Source: Plenodomus lindquistii (taxonomy: Eukaryota; Ascomycota; Dothideomycetes; Pleosporales; Leptosphaeriaceae). Taken from it: a DNA stretch of 64,000 nucleotides. This document shows, in pieces, positions 1 through 12,217 of this stretch. The stretch spans positions 1,426,001-1,490,000 of the forward strand of contig JANUWI010000005.1 in the NCBI GenBank assembly GCA_025504975.1, given 5' to 3'. The notes below the pieces were generated by a model. The model was not told where the DNA came from. It made no database searches and worked only from the letters and a program-made list of their open reading frames with translations. Position numbers and translations under genes: made by a program. Positions within the stretch are counted from its first letter, which is position 1. The number at the start of each line of letters is the position of its first letter.

Positions 1-365
1 GTCTTCGCCTTATCGGCGCAATACTCCTACGTCAGGGTAGCTACTCTACTCCTCTCCCGCATATGCCGCATGCGGCATGACCCGGTCGGGGGCTTCAGCA
101 TATTCACTTTGGCGTGATGATGAACAGCCTAGCCCACCCCGTTCTGCGTGCGGGCAACACTATCCTCCTTGAAACGCACCAGGCCCTGCGTCTGGATGCG
201 GTGCACCATGCAACGGACCCACTGCACGTGGCGGCCGGGACATTATGGGTGGGTGTAAAAGGAATTCATGAACCCTCACTGCAGCTGTCGATTCGGTTCT
301 ACCCTGGGCCCTTTTCTTCTTTGCCCATGCACCCACTGCCGGCGTAGGGCATTCAACTTCACAGC
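1..365. other. Upstream region of the PTH11-like gene, no gene seen
   Basis: No coding signal was recognised here. Composition is GC-balanced and CA/TG dinucleotides are normal, unlike the island further right. It is the likely promoter and 5' leader of the gene starting at 366. A short open frame at 114-347 has no recognisable features. A 16 bp palindrome at 63-78 is listed separately. Confidence 0.6.
63..78. promoter_or_regulatory. 16 bp perfect palindrome with CCG-N4-CGG core
   Basis: The sequence ATGCCGCATGCGGCAT is its own reverse complement. It contains an everted CCG/CGG pair, the half-site type bound by fungal Zn(II)2Cys6 regulators (family knowledge). It lies about 290 bp before the ATG of the PTH11-like gene. 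Binding is inference; a chance palindrome is possible. Confidence 0.3.
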
Positions 366-1755
366 ATGGCCATTGCTAACCGGGGGCCCGAGCTGCTTGG
401 TGTCAACATCGCCTTCATCACAACGGCGGTTTTGGCCTGTTCATTGAGAATCTTTGTGCGCATCAGGATGGTGAGGGCATGGGGGTTGGACGATTGGCTC
501 ATGGTGAGCGCCATGGTAAGAAGAGCCATCATCTAGTACCGGGCCGCTCAACTGACGTGTTTAGATGTTCTACATTGGCTACACAACCTCGTCAACCATT
601 GGCATTCACTATGGAACCGGTCGCCATCATCGTGATCTATCAGAGCATGGCATCAGAACCGCTAAGCACTGCTGGTACTTCTGTTAGTCGCATCATACTC
701 GCTTCGATTAATAAGTCTGACTTTGGGATAGGCTATCTGTTCTACTCCATATCCATGATATGTTCGAAATTGTCCATTGGTTTCCTGCTTCTACGAATCA
801 GTATCCGGAGACTCCACACGTACATCATTTACGCCGCCATGCTGACTTCTATTGTCGCCGGTGGCACCTTCTTCTTCGTCTGTCTCTTCCAGTGCAATCC
901 AGTGTCCTTCATGTGGAACAAGCGCCAGCAAGGAACATGCATCCAAAACAGTGTCATTACTGTTCTCGGTTACATCTACAGCATTTTCAGCATCATCTCC
1001 GACTTTACATTTGCTATCATCCCCGGTTTCCTTGTCTGGCATCTCCAGCTAAAGAGGAGGGCCAAGATCGCTCTCATACCGCTCATTACCATGGGTTGCA
1101 TTGCCAGTGCTGCTGTCATTGCTCGTCTCCCTTTCATCAAGTATTTCAACTCTCCCGACTTTCTCTGTAGGTACATCCAATCCATTGCTCTGCGACGTCA
1201 CATTCTGCTCGAAGCCCTGAAGCAATCCTAATATACACAGGGTCTACTACCGACATCGCTATCTGGTCCTCTGTTGAACAGGGCCTCGCTATCACTGCAG
1301 GCTCCCTCGCGACTCTCCGCCCCCTTTTCTTTATGGCCATGCATCGCCTTGGCCTCACCACCCGCGGACCTTCTGATGTTCGCCCATCCGCTTACGGCAT
1401 GTCCGCTCACCTACCTGCCAATGCCGGTTCCTCCGCGGGCCACGGCCACAAGCCTGATAAGCTGCGTCCAGACAAGTACCAGCTTTCCGCCACCGTGCGA
1501 ACACGGCGTAGCTTCGATGATGATTCGATACCACGTACGGGCGACTTTAGCCACAAATCATCGATGCATAGGGCAGACAGGAAAGGCAACAAGAAGAGCA
1601 ATAACAACACGAGTAATGATAATGAGAGCGAGCGAAGTTTGAGGATACGGAGTAGTGAGGAAGACAACATGCACATCATGGTGTCCAAGTCGTTTTACGT
1701 CACCGATGAGGAGAGGGGAAGTATAGTGTCGAGGGGGGATCAGGCCTATCGGTAA
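366..1755 (+). CDS. PTH11-like integral membrane protein (fungal rhodopsin-type domain)
   Basis: Four exons are read: 366-515, 565-682, 732-1166 and 1241-1755, with GT-AG introns of 49, 49 and 74 bp. Joined, they give 405 residues. Seven hydrophobic segments are visible near residues 10-30, 43-62, 91-111, 120-142, 170-192, 203-225 and 239-264. Family landmarks are GLDDWLM after the first segment, GIHYGTGRH before the third, CLFQCNPVSFMW after the fourth and WSSVEQGLAITAGSLATLRP in the seventh. A hydrophilic Ser/Arg-rich tail of about 140 residues follows. This pattern is the fungal rhodopsin/PTH11-like superfamily, plasma-membrane proteins proposed to sense surface or host cues. No extracellular CFEM domain is present, so it is the short class. 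The start at 366 directly precedes the first membrane segment. The ligand is unknown; splice sites were inferred by frame and family continuity. Confidence 0.85.
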
Positions 1756-4700
1756 TGGGCGTCTTAGATACACAGAACCAAAAGTAATATACCCCATCTA
1801 TTTTATCTTCGTTGGTAACATCGATCGATCAAGTGGAAGCAGTGAAAGCATAAGCCTGGACTGGTTCCGTCCAGATACGACGGGATGTCAACTTTGTCTA
1901 TCTTGAACGGCGATGTCAATTCTTAGACAATAATATACACGAAATCAAAAACTCAACAGGGGAACATCACATGCGAGCATGTTGCAGGATACTGCTGCCC
2001 ACGACTGGTTTTGCTTCACAGTGGCATACGCCTTCCTGATCCCGGCACCCCAGGTACATGGTGTCTGTCTCATACAATCAGATCGTTACAATCCATGCAC
2101 TAGATTAGCAAGTTTGCCGTACCCATGGCCTATATTTCTAAGATATTAGAACGGTATCGCTACCCAGGTACACTCACAAGTACTGTGCAGCGTGGAGGCG
2201 CCGGCCTGATACATACACGAAGCCACGACTATCAATTTACTTGTCCCTGTACGTCGTCAGCGCCACCCCTTACAACGCAGTAAGAAGAGAAAGGGCACGT
2301 CAATTGTCAACGCAGCGTATGCAAACACAGCTGCTGCAACGACGGCGTCATGAAATACGAAAAGAGGGGAAGCAGCATCGCAAAAAAGATAAAGCTTGGA
2401 CGGGGAAGGCGGGGGATGGACTGCAACGTACCTGAAGACGTGTGGACTCTGCATTAAGAGTGTTATGAGATCACGGTCGTAGGCGAGACGCGGTCTCCAG
2501 GGTCCTGGACGTTCGTGTGGGCTGACTGTCGGGCTGTCCTGGATATTCGTAAGGCTAGAAGCAGTCTTGTCTTTTTGGACGGTGACCAATGCGGTCAGTC
2601 GCTCTCCTCTTTGATTCAATTTGAAACCTGCATCGCCGCCGGCATTTCCAATGACCCAACTTGCAAACTCCCAGAACGTGTGTAGTGGCACAACTTCATT
2701 GCCAGTGCCATCCATGTACAGCCGTTCGAGAGCACACGGGTCAGGTCCCTGATCCAAAGTCCGGCAACCCGATAGCATACATATAATACCTCGTACTTCT
2801 CAGCTCGCCGTCCCCTCGGCAGCTTCCCCTCGGTTCGCTTCGAAACCCAAGATCGCCCCCGCGGCGCAAACTTTAGCATTAGACCCTGAAAATCGCCAGT
2901 CGATAGTGTGCCAAATCCAGCGCGAAGTTACGCCACTTGCGTGCGTCATCACCCAATTCCAGATAATACGATTGTAATTGGCTGGGATTGACACGGATGT
3001 GGCCGCCCTGTTCACATCTCTTGTGATGGCTTCTGTTGAATTGCGCGGTGTGGACATCGTTGAAATTGGTGGCAACCTTGAGGAAAACACGAGTCGCCAT
3101 TTGATTGAGAGCAGAGTGTCCTAAACGAAATAGACACTAAACGGCCGTTGTGAAGCGCTTTTGGGTACGACTGGCGAGCCGTGAAATTTTGAGGATGAGG
3201 TGATGTGATTGGGACTGAGCCGTTGGACGGACATTGACATTGTAAGTTCATAATGCAGACACGGTGAGGCTGATGCACGTTCTACCATAGGTTCGATTGC
3301 ATGTACGGTCTTGCATCACATATCTTGTACACTGCCCCCCAGCAAAACACTCGAGCATTAGTACTTAGCAAGACCACCCAACAGTGTACGGCTACAGGTT
3401 GAGGAGAATCTTGAGTACCCTCAACGTTCGCGCGTCGCATCGATGATGCGACAATAAGACACAGGCTCTTAAGATTTAGTCGGGTCGCAGTCGCGGGTTG
3501 GTCAGTTACCGATCATTTGGTAGGTATGCATGCGTTGCCCTAGTTCCTGCAGCGGCAGTAGACCATATGCAACGTGTGTATTTCGAAAGATATCAAGGCG
3601 ATATGATCCATGTATGTCATCACGTTGTGGGAGCATATGGTAGCGCGAATTTGAAGCAAACCAGACAGAATCTATCGCTGTTGCATTGGGCAGCATTCAG
3701 AATAGATATCGGTTGTCAGGATGTCGACGGATATCAGGGTGCATATGCGAAGTCCAAGACATAGCTTACGAGCGTCAGGTCGGTGCTTTGTGCTGCATTT
3801 TATGTAATGATGATGTGTGTATGATTGGTAACAAGTACAATCGCAAAGTGTATGTGATCAGAGACAGCACAAGCAGTCGTTACAGCTCGACTCCCTAATG
3901 GAAAGTGGATCCGCACACATGACCTGCGGTGTGTACGGCAGTGTGACAGTCGCTGGGCTCTTGCTGTTCGTAGCCGTGACCTTGACCAGGACATGAATTG
4001 CTGAGCCAGTGCTTAGACTGAGAATTCGATAACCAAGAACTGTGTTTAATAATAGCGCCCACTCCTATCTGAAGTCCCAAACCTGGCTCTTTAACTTAAC
4101 TCTTAGAACACTGTCAATCTCGCGAGAATGCAAGATGATGGAGGTAAAAGTGCTGTCAGCGTTCGAAAAGATATCACCTAGCCCCAAGCTCGATCCAGAA
4201 TGGATCTCTCTGCGAAACCCTTCTCGAACATGATTTCTGGTAAGCTATTCTTGACTCGACTCTGTGCTCTCTAGAGGTTAGTCAGTTTATCACATTATCT
4301 TGGTATACCTCTCCTTGCTGGCAACCTGCTATATCAGTTTTAGGGTCATGTTCTTAAGATGAGGAAGATACTAAGTAGATACGAGTCTCTTAACTATCCT
4401 CCTGAACGCATTAGCGAAGACGATTCCCAGCGCACTGTTTCTAGTTGTGCGTGAGTTAGTATCTTGGCTGCACCTTGCTGCTGTGAAGGTGTCGGCCCAT
4501 GTGACTCGCTCCAAGAACCTCAAGCCTGGCTATGAAATGTCTGACCTAGATTTAAAGGCCAATTGTCAGAACCACCAACGCCAAACTGAATGCTGGATGC
4601 AACCCCGTCTTCTGACACTCAGTTCCAACCAATGATGCCTTCAGCTACGATTAAAGAGCCTTTCATCACCGAAACCCTGCGACCAACAATGCCAACGTCG

Positions 4701-5455
4701 CTAACACCCAAGTGCAATCGCTCCGGTAGATTTAGAGCTCTCGCCCTGATTTTCAATGGAAAGGAGTACAGCGGGTTCGTTGTCATCGCAGCTGGTGATG
4801 ACAAATCCCCATCACGGCTACGCTTGGGTCAACAAGTATTGATTGCAACGGGTAAGATCAACATACTGGATGACCACCCAATTTCGGTCCTGTACTTCAT
4901 CGTCCGACCATCCTTGAAGCTCTACGCTTGTACCCTGATTGGAAAAGTGATTGCTAAATAGCAAGAGCATTTCTTCTTCAGTTTGCGACCGTGCGAGATT
5001 TGGAGTAGGGTGAAGGACGGCGATTGAGCCGCCTTGACTCGCGCGAGCCGAATTTCCATTACACATGTCGAATGATGTTGGCGAATGTCGTCCTAGAGAA
5101 GATTTGCAAATACTTGTTCTAGTGGATGAGGTTAAGCAAACAAGAGCGACTTCGACAGCCCACTAGAGACTGCTTATCAAGGGCGACTTGAGGTGAAGGT
5201 TATGGGAAACAGGAGAAAGAATAGTCAATTCTCAATCATGACATTGACGCCTTCAGGATACTTTGTTGCATGGGTTTCGAAGTTAGAGGTTTAATGAGTC
5301 TCTTTGAGCAAGTTACGACTGAGTACCTGATTGGTCAAACCGGCATCGCGCTAGTACATCCGGAGACACCACAGTACTCTGAATTGCAACTGTATGCTAC
5401 TTCTGAGTGATGTATCAATATATGCATCTTTTATATGGCTTTGAATGAAGGTGGT
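1756..5455. other. 3.7 kb gene-poor intergenic region
   Basis: I recognise no gene here. Minus-strand open frames at 2257-2778 (173 codons) and 2879-3100 (73 codons) and a plus frame at 4590-4961 (123 codons) have no recognisable motif, no convincing intron extension and no low-complexity-free domain. Composition is slightly AT-rich but not RIP-like, since CA and TG are frequent. The last part (about 5060-5455) lies just downstream of the superoxide dismutase stop and should hold its 3' UTR. A degenerate MITE-like stretch sits at about 4255-4392. Confidence 0.5.
4255..4392. repeat. Possible degenerate half-copy of the 234 bp MITE family
   Basis: The stretch shares an ordered series of short blocks with the right half of the MITE at 62639-62871: a CTCTCTAGA block, CTTGCTG, CTGCTATAT, GGTCATGTTCTTAA, GATGAGGA and finally TAGATACGAG. 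Several small insertions and deletions separate the blocks. The left half and left terminus are not visible. It may be an old, truncated relative; chance similarity is not excluded. Confidence 0.3.
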
Positions 5456-6317
5456 CTAGATCGAAGCCTTAAGGATCTTAAAGGCGTCGGTACGAGATCC
5501 CAAAAAGCGCTCCTCAGCGATTTTCCAGTTGATGACATTCCAGATGTTTTGGACGTAGGCGGCTTTGCCATTGAGGTACTGCAAGATGTCAGTGATGTTG
5601 TGCAATCCTTAACCATATATTTCGTTACAAACTTGAAGGTAGTACGCGTGTTCCCACATATCCACGCCGAAGATTGGCACTTCGCCTTTGTTAACGATTG
5701 GGTCCTGATCCTTTGTAGTCACAATGACCAGTCGCTGCTCTTTCTCATGGTCAAGCTTCACTAGCCATCCCCAGCCTGATCCTTTGATGCTCAGCAGAGC
5801 AGCATTAAAGGCAGCCTTGAATTTGTCCTCGTCACCCCATGTCGCTTCGATCTGCTTGATCAGTTCGGGCGCCGCAGAGCCTTTGGTTTCTGCTGAGCCC
5901 GCCGGGGCCAAGTTTTGCCAGAACAAGGAATGGTTGATATGTCCACCAGCGTTGAACTTGAGACCTTCTTGTAAAGAGACCTGCGATGTAATGTCGGAGG
6001 TGTGTACTGCTTCAGCTAGCTCCTTCAAAGCAGCGTTCAAGTTCGTGACGTACGCCTGATGATGCTTGCCGTGGTGCAGTTCCATTATTTGTTTGGAGAT
6101 ATGTGGCTCGAGTGCCTGTAGGTGGTAGGGTCAGCATGAAAGCGTCGTAACCAAAGGTTGGGAATCTCACATCGTATTTGTAGGGCAAAGGAGGAAGTGA
6201 GTACTGTGGTGCGGACATTCCTCCAAATTCAAATGGTTGTTGATCGGAGGCGAGGACTGAGCTTATGGAGAGCAACGAGAAGAGGCACGACACGAGTCCT
6301 AGGATACCCCGCATCAT
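5456..6317 (-). CDS. Secreted Fe/Mn-family superoxide dismutase, Mn-type
   Basis: Three exons on the minus strand: 6317-6171, 6115-5633 and 5578-5456, with introns of 55 and 54 bp. The product has 250 residues. It converts superoxide to oxygen and hydrogen peroxide. Residues 1-23 (MMRGILGLVSCLF, then Ser/Leu/Val ending in VLA) form a signal peptide, so the enzyme is predicted to be secreted rather than mitochondrial. The metal ligands of the family are visible: His54 in LEPHIS, His111 in GGHINHSLFW, and Asp201 and His205 in DMWEHAYY. Gln186 in DQDP and the Gly-Gly before HINH favour the manganese subtype. The C-terminal helix motif NWKIAEERF is present. An in-frame GTG lies three codons upstream, but ATG at 6317 is the natural start. 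Secreted Mn-SODs in fungi are often linked to host oxidative burst; that role is inference here. Confidence 0.93.
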
Positions 6318-6946
6318 GATTATCACGCAATTGATACGGATAGGAGAATACGGGTTTGTCAGAGACTGAGGCCGCCCAACAAGGTGCTCTGAAGAACGTA
6401 TAAAGATCGCTCAATTAGGTTTAGCTCGGCAATGGATAGAAACTGCCTCAATTGAGCGCGATAGCACGCACGCAAGCTTCGAGCCAATAATGTCAAGGCC
6501 AGCTACCTGACGTATCTTTTGAATCAGTGTCAGCTGAGTAGCAAAGGAAATCGAATGTGGTCTTACTGCTCGTTGAACCCGAAGGCCGTTTTGAAGGCAA
6601 GCCTAGTGTTGGAACGCTGTGAGTGAGGGGTCGTTCTGATGATAGAGTAGGCTTGTTCGATCTTGGCACAGACTGCACAATAGCCTCGTGAGAGTCCTGA
6701 AGTGTTACAAGTCTCTGTCGTAAGGCTGTACTTGGAAGTAATCGTTTTGTCGAGATACAGTCACCCCCCCTGAACGGATCGTTAGCGCACGCTAGTAAGC
6801 AGGGGTATGTAGCCAATGGATGAAGGAGGAGGTAAGCTGTGCCGGTGGACGCCGAGGGGAGCTATCAGGGGCTAGCATGGGGGGTGTGGGTGAAAATTTG
6901 AGTACTATCATGGGTGGAGGTGGCTCGTGGGTATAAAAATTGATGA
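6318..6946. other. Superoxide dismutase upstream region up to the island edge
   Basis: The stretch probably contains the promoter of the minus-strand superoxide dismutase. A 10 bp palindrome CTCAATTGAG lies at 6448-6457. The last 100 bases (about 6840-6946) are G-rich on the plus strand, without RIP signature, and abut the degraded Tc1-like transposase; they may be that transposon's terminal region. No gene is recognised. Confidence 0.45.
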
Positions 6947-7950
6947 CTAATACTTTGTTAGCCCTCCCTAAGCTGCAATAACAGCCTTACAACGGTGTTT
7001 TATACGGGAGGTACAGGACTTAATCTTATCTATAGTAACGTTCTTCTACTCTTTAGTAATATACTACCTTAAAGTAGCACTATCTTTTAGCCGCTAAGCG
7101 TACACACAACGCTTAAGTAAGTACTAGATTAGCTTAATAGAGTTTAAATTAGGTAAATTTAATAGGTGCTTTTACTTTATAATACTAGCATTTTCTAGTG
7201 CTTTATTCTAAATAATATAACAGTAGCAGCTAGCTAAGTCCTTTACGTACGTAGAGGGCTTATTGCTTTTCTAGAACTCTTTAAGCTTTAGAAAAATATA
7301 GGCTACTAGCCCCTCCCTATTAAATATTCCTTTCTAGTTCTAATCCTTCTCTACAAATACTAGCGGGCTTTTAGCTATAGAAGATATTACAGCCTACACT
7401 ATCTACTTAGAGTAGCCTCTAAAGCGGGGGACTATACAGTCTAGATCTATAGCCTCCTCTAGTTAGTAGGTAACGTAAACGTTACCCTAGTTTAATATAA
7501 ATAAGCTTTTATCTAACTATAAGTAACTAGCCTAGTTTTTTTTAGAGAGATTAAAGTGCTTCTCTGCCTATTTTACTCTATTAATTCTCTACTTCTATAT
7601 GTATTAAGGTTTAAGCATTACCTTATTATAATAATAACTCTATTTTTTAAAAGCTTTTTTAAGTTATATATAGCTTACCTATACTTTAAGTTTAGCTATA
7701 ATCTCTAGCTATAGCTTACGCTGCTATTTAGCTATAGCAGTTACGTAACTAATAAACCTTTTAATTATATAATTATTAAAAGTTAGTAAACGCCTGCGTA
7801 GCTTAGTAGAAATAATAACCCCTTTACTAAAAATTATAGAAATAGTAGTTTGCTAGGTATTAAGCTGTTTAGCTATTTTAAATTAAATAAATCTTTTACT
7901 ACACTACCTAAAAGCTAGACGTTATTTGTCGCGGGTAAAATACTATTAAA
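6947..7950 (-). pseudogene. RIP-degraded Tc1/mariner (Tc1-like) transposase
   Basis: Reading the minus strand across TAG/TAA interruptions gives a Tc1-like transposase. A helix-turn-helix-like region lies at about 7830-7660 (KLRRRL, then ITA-KQQRKLQLEIIAKL with stops read through). The C-terminal part lies at about 7170-6947 (LLKRCVYA, DKIKSCTSRI, HRCKAVIAA, GLTKY, stop at 6947-6949). The C-terminal pattern of a Pro/Asn-Ser-Ile-like DDE motif, KRCV, RCKAVI and GG-TKY is typical of fungal Tc1-like elements. Several TAG/TAA codons stand where CAG, CAA or TGG would be expected. The upstream limit is uncertain. The left edge of the AT-rich island coincides with its stop codon. Confidence 0.6.
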
Positions 7951-8373
7951 AGATAGTTATAGTTATATTTAAGGCTTTTTAATATAGAGAAAAAACAGCT
8001 ATAGTCTAGATAGTAGAAGGTAAAGTACCTCTAGCGTACTATAGAGAAAATCCATCTAAAGTATAGCTAGTTAGCTTAAGGCTAACAATCTATTTAGAGA
8101 GGGTAACTGTACTAGGTATAAAAAAAAGCTTTATAAACTAAAACCTTACTAGAACTAGCTTTAATTAGAGTTTAGCTATCTAACTACCTCTAAATTCTAA
8201 ATATTATAGAGAGCGTTCTGCTATCTACGGCTAAAAAAAATTTTACTATAATATTTACTTTACTATTAAACTTAACAACCTAATTATACCTAAAACTAGG
8301 CAGGAAAAATCCTTTACATAATGCATATTTTAGACTACTATAGAAAAAACATTAGTAATAATAGCGTTCTATA

Positions 8374-8415
8374 ACGTACTTTATAGACAAGCAGTCTACA
8401 CAGATAAGCAGTCTA
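8374..8415 (+). repeat. Left terminal inverted repeat of J (RIP-mutated)
   Basis: It begins ACGTACTTTATAGAC and contains two copies of an AAGCAGTCTAC unit. It is preceded by TA at 8372-8373. Every difference from the right repeat at 58223-58264 is a RIP-type transition in this copy. Confidence 0.7.
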
Positions 8416-11185
8416 CCTCTGCTAAGACCCTACTAAAACTACACTCTATTCTAATCTAAAATAGCATAATATAGCGCTGCATAGTATAAAACTAGCCTAA
8501 ATATAATTCTATAACTACTTCTATTTTACTTTTATATATTTATAAGTTATATATTATTTTATAACGTACTCTATAGGCAAGTATTCTATATAGATAAGTA
8601 TTCTAGCTATACTAAAACTCTACTAAAATATACTTTTATAATAGTACTATATAATAAATAATAATAGTATATAGAAATTATAGTAAACTAATATATTTAG
8701 AAATACTTTCTATTTTTTATTTATATATTTATATATTATACCTAGTTTTACTATAGTATTTATAGTACTATTATATAAATTAATTTTTTTTAGTATCTAC
8801 TTTTTTAATACCTTTTTTCTATTACTACGCGCTATAAACCTTTTTAAAATTATTAAATATAAACTTTTTTTAATTATAAATATATTTTATTTTTATAATT
8901 ATTTTATTTTATATAATTTATATTATATAGTAGCTTTATTTACTATCTAAAACTTATTAATCTAGTAATATATTAATATTATTTAATATACTATTAGTAC
9001 TATACTTTTCCTAGACTTTTCAATTATATTAACTATAGCTATTAGTAAACTATTTATATACTTTAAGATTTTCTTTTAAAAAGTTTTAATTCTAATATTA
9101 AATTATAAAGTATTATTTAAAGCTTAGAAATACTAAAGTTTATTATTAATAGTAGAAAATAATAGTATATATAGTTTAATATTAAAACTAGATTTTATAG
9201 TTTTTAAATTAAAAAAAAACTAAGCTTATGCTTTAAAAGCCTTTTTAGATATTATTTTAAATAATAGTAGTATTAAAAGTTATAATGAAGTATAGTAAAA
9301 ATTTAGTTTTAATAATATAATTAATCTAGTTATATAATATATTCTACTACTAAGCTAGCTATACTACTAAACTAGCTACTTTTTTCTAGTATTATATATA
9401 CTATATTTTTAATTATTATTATTATTACTATTTATATTTAACTATACTACTATAAAGTTTATATTTAATTTAAAAGTATATTCTAAACTTTTCTAGTATA
9501 TATAAACGCTATATTTAGTTTTTATATAATTACTATAGTATTAGATATCTAGTTAAATAGGTATTTAACTACTACTACTATATATATATTTTAATAGATT
9601 AGATACTAAAATTAAAGTTATAGTAGCTTATAATTTATATTATATTTAAAAATACTTTTTTACTAAATTTCTTTTATACTTTTTTTATTATTATTTTAAC
9701 TAATTACTTTTTAAATTTATAGTTATAGATTTAAAAAAAGGTGTTTTAGTATGGTATTAGTTTAGCTTTTTTCTAAATTATAAAAAGCTAATTTAAATAG
9801 TAATAAAAAACTAAATAAAGAATTTATATATAAATTTTTATAAAGACCTAAATTCATAAACATAATTTAAAGTTTTAAATTACTATGAATTTACTAGTAG
9901 AAAAAGTTAAAATAGAGTATATATTTAGGAATTAATATAATCTATTACTATTTATATATTAATAGAGACTAGCTTTAATACTTTAAAAGTTTTTTAATAG
10001 TTATTCAATATAAATATATTTAAAAATATATTTTAAAAAGGTAAAAAACTTTTTTTTAATATAAAAATTATATTAGCGTATTAAATATTATATATACTAG
10101 AAATATTTATATAAAAATAATTAAAAATATACTATATTAAATAGCTAAAGAATATAAAATTAATAGATAGATATATAAAATATTAGAATTTTATTTTTTA
10201 TATAGTAGTTTATAAACTTTTAGTTAAAATAGCTTTTATAACTATTTAAAATTAGTAATTAGTATATTTCTAATTATTATATTTTTCTATACTTATTACA
10301 GTATTTAAATTACTTTTATTTAAATATATTATTTAACTAGCTATTTTTTAAAACTTATAGTTTTTAATTGTAAAAAATACTAGTTTTTTTATTCTATATA
10401 GAAATATATACATATTTTTTATAGATAATATAAAATAGAGTTATATTTTCTAAAGTATATATACTTTTTATAATAGTAATTTATTTATAATTACTTAGCT
10501 AAATAGAATCTAGGTATTTATATTTTTTAAATTTTATAATAACTTTTATAAATCTAATTATATTTATTTAGAAGCTAGTTTTATTTAAGTTATTAATATT
10601 ATTATTTTAAATACTATATTTAGTTTTAATATTATTTATAAATTTAAACTACGCGCTAATAATCTCTAGATTTTTTTATTTTATTTTTTATTTATTTTTT
10701 ATTTAGGTAAAAGCTGTTTAAAGTTTATTTAAATATATTATAAAACGTTTAGTCTAGTATTTACCTACTAGTATTTTATTATATACTTTTAGTATTCTAT
10801 TAGTTATATTTTCTATTTTATATAGCTAGAGCGTAAAGTTTTATAAATTAAAAATAAAAATATATTAGTATTATTTATTTTTTAGTAGTTATAAATTTCT
10901 AGTAATTAAATTAAATTTTAGTATATATAGTAGTTCTATTAATCTAATTAGAAAGTTTTTAAAAGTTAATTTTAAAGGCTATAGTAGTAGCCTATTAGCT
11001 TTTAAATTAGCTAGTTTTAAAAGTAAAATAAGTAAAATCTCGTTAGTTTTTATTTAAATTATTATTATATTATATTATTAGAGTATATTATATAAAGTAT
11101 AGTATTTATAATACTAAAATAAAGTAGCTAGTATTATAAAATGCAATACTATAAAATTAGAGTATAACTATAGCTTATTTATTAT

Positions 11186-11361
11186 TAAAGTAGGTAGATT
11201 CTAAAGGGCAAATACTAAATAAATTAAAATAAATTAACTACCTTGTAGTTCTATATAGAAAAAGGGAATTTTATAGAAGTTTATATAGAATACTCTAGCT
11301 GCTTTTAGTGTAGCTCTAAAGCTTTACTACTAAAGCTCTAGACTAGACTCTATTTATTATA
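11186..11361 (-). repeat. D 3' LTR (left)
   Basis: It is 176 bp, aligns base for base with 28115-28290 and lacks indels. It is preceded by ATTAT. It contains the blocks GTTTATATAGAATACTCTAG and AAGCTTTACTACTAAAGC, shared with the right LTR. Confidence 0.9.
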
Positions 11362-12022
11362 TTACCTTTTTTTTTATCTAAGCGTTTACTTTTTAATTTT
11401 TAGGTAAAAGGCACGTAATAGCGTATAATTATATAACTTTTTATATTTTCTACTATATAAAAGCTGCTTTTTTACTTTTATAATTTTTTTTTTTACTACT
11501 ATACTTTTTTCTTTTACTTTTACTATATTTAAATTCTTTAATACCTCTATTTATAAAAGTAAAGCTTCTACTACCTCTACTAATAATAAACACTTTTCTA
11601 GTAATTTTTTTTTAGTAGATAGCTTTACTTTATTTTCTATACTATAGTATAACTTTTACGCTAACTATTACTATATTAAATACTTTAAAAAGCTCTATTT
11701 ATACTACTATACTTCTACTAGCTTTTATATCTATTTCTATAATAACTACTACTTTTTAAATACTTACTATAAACTAGTAAATTTTTTTTTTACTTTTTAT
11801 TTTTAAATTCTAGCTAACTTTTATTTAAATTTCTACTAAAGTTTTTTAGTAGTGCCTCTGTATTATTAAATACTTTAAAAATTTTAAATTTAGTGTCTAT
11901 AAATATTTAGAGTAGAAAATTATAGCTATTTATATTTTAGCTATTATTTATATCTACTATCTTTTTTATAAAGCTATTTTTAAAACTTTAACTAAGTTTT
12001 TAGTTAAATATAGCTAGCCTAG

Positions 12023-12217
12023 TGTAGAGGAAAACTATGCTTTACTCTAGTATAGAAAGCTTAATACTATATTAGTAAAAAGTAAGTTATAAAATAACTA
12101 AAAAAAAGGTTTTTACTATCTCTAATAGAACTTTCAATAGCTATGTATTAGTTCTACTCTACTTATATAACCTCTCTAAAAGCTATTTAGGCCTTTACAC
12201 TATATATTTCTACTATA
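12023..12217 (-). repeat. C 3' LTR (left)
   Basis: It is 195 bp, begins TGTAGAGGAAAACTATGC and ends TACTATA. It matches 21458-21652, whose corresponding start reads TATAAAAAAAAACTATGC, a pure G-to-A change. Confidence 0.88.

Noticed and set aside
2257..2778. 173-codon minus-strand open frame as a gene
   Set aside because: No recognisable motif, no convincing intron continuation and low-complexity stretches. It is treated as intergenic.
2879..3100. 73-codon frame whose stop overlaps the next start (TAATG) at 2879
   Set aside because: The overlap suggests a coupled pair only superficially. Such arrangements are not expected in a filamentous fungus, and neither product is recognisable.
4590..4961. 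123-codon plus-strand frame as a gene
   Set aside because: No known domain, and it overlaps other meaningless frames on both strands. Codon use does not resemble the neighbouring real genes.
8374..8630. Regularly repeated AAGCAGTCTAC/AAGTATTCTA units as a CRISPR-like array
   Set aside because: There are only two units per element end. They are subterminal repeats of Fot-type transposons, each next to a TA target site, and the organism is eukaryotic.
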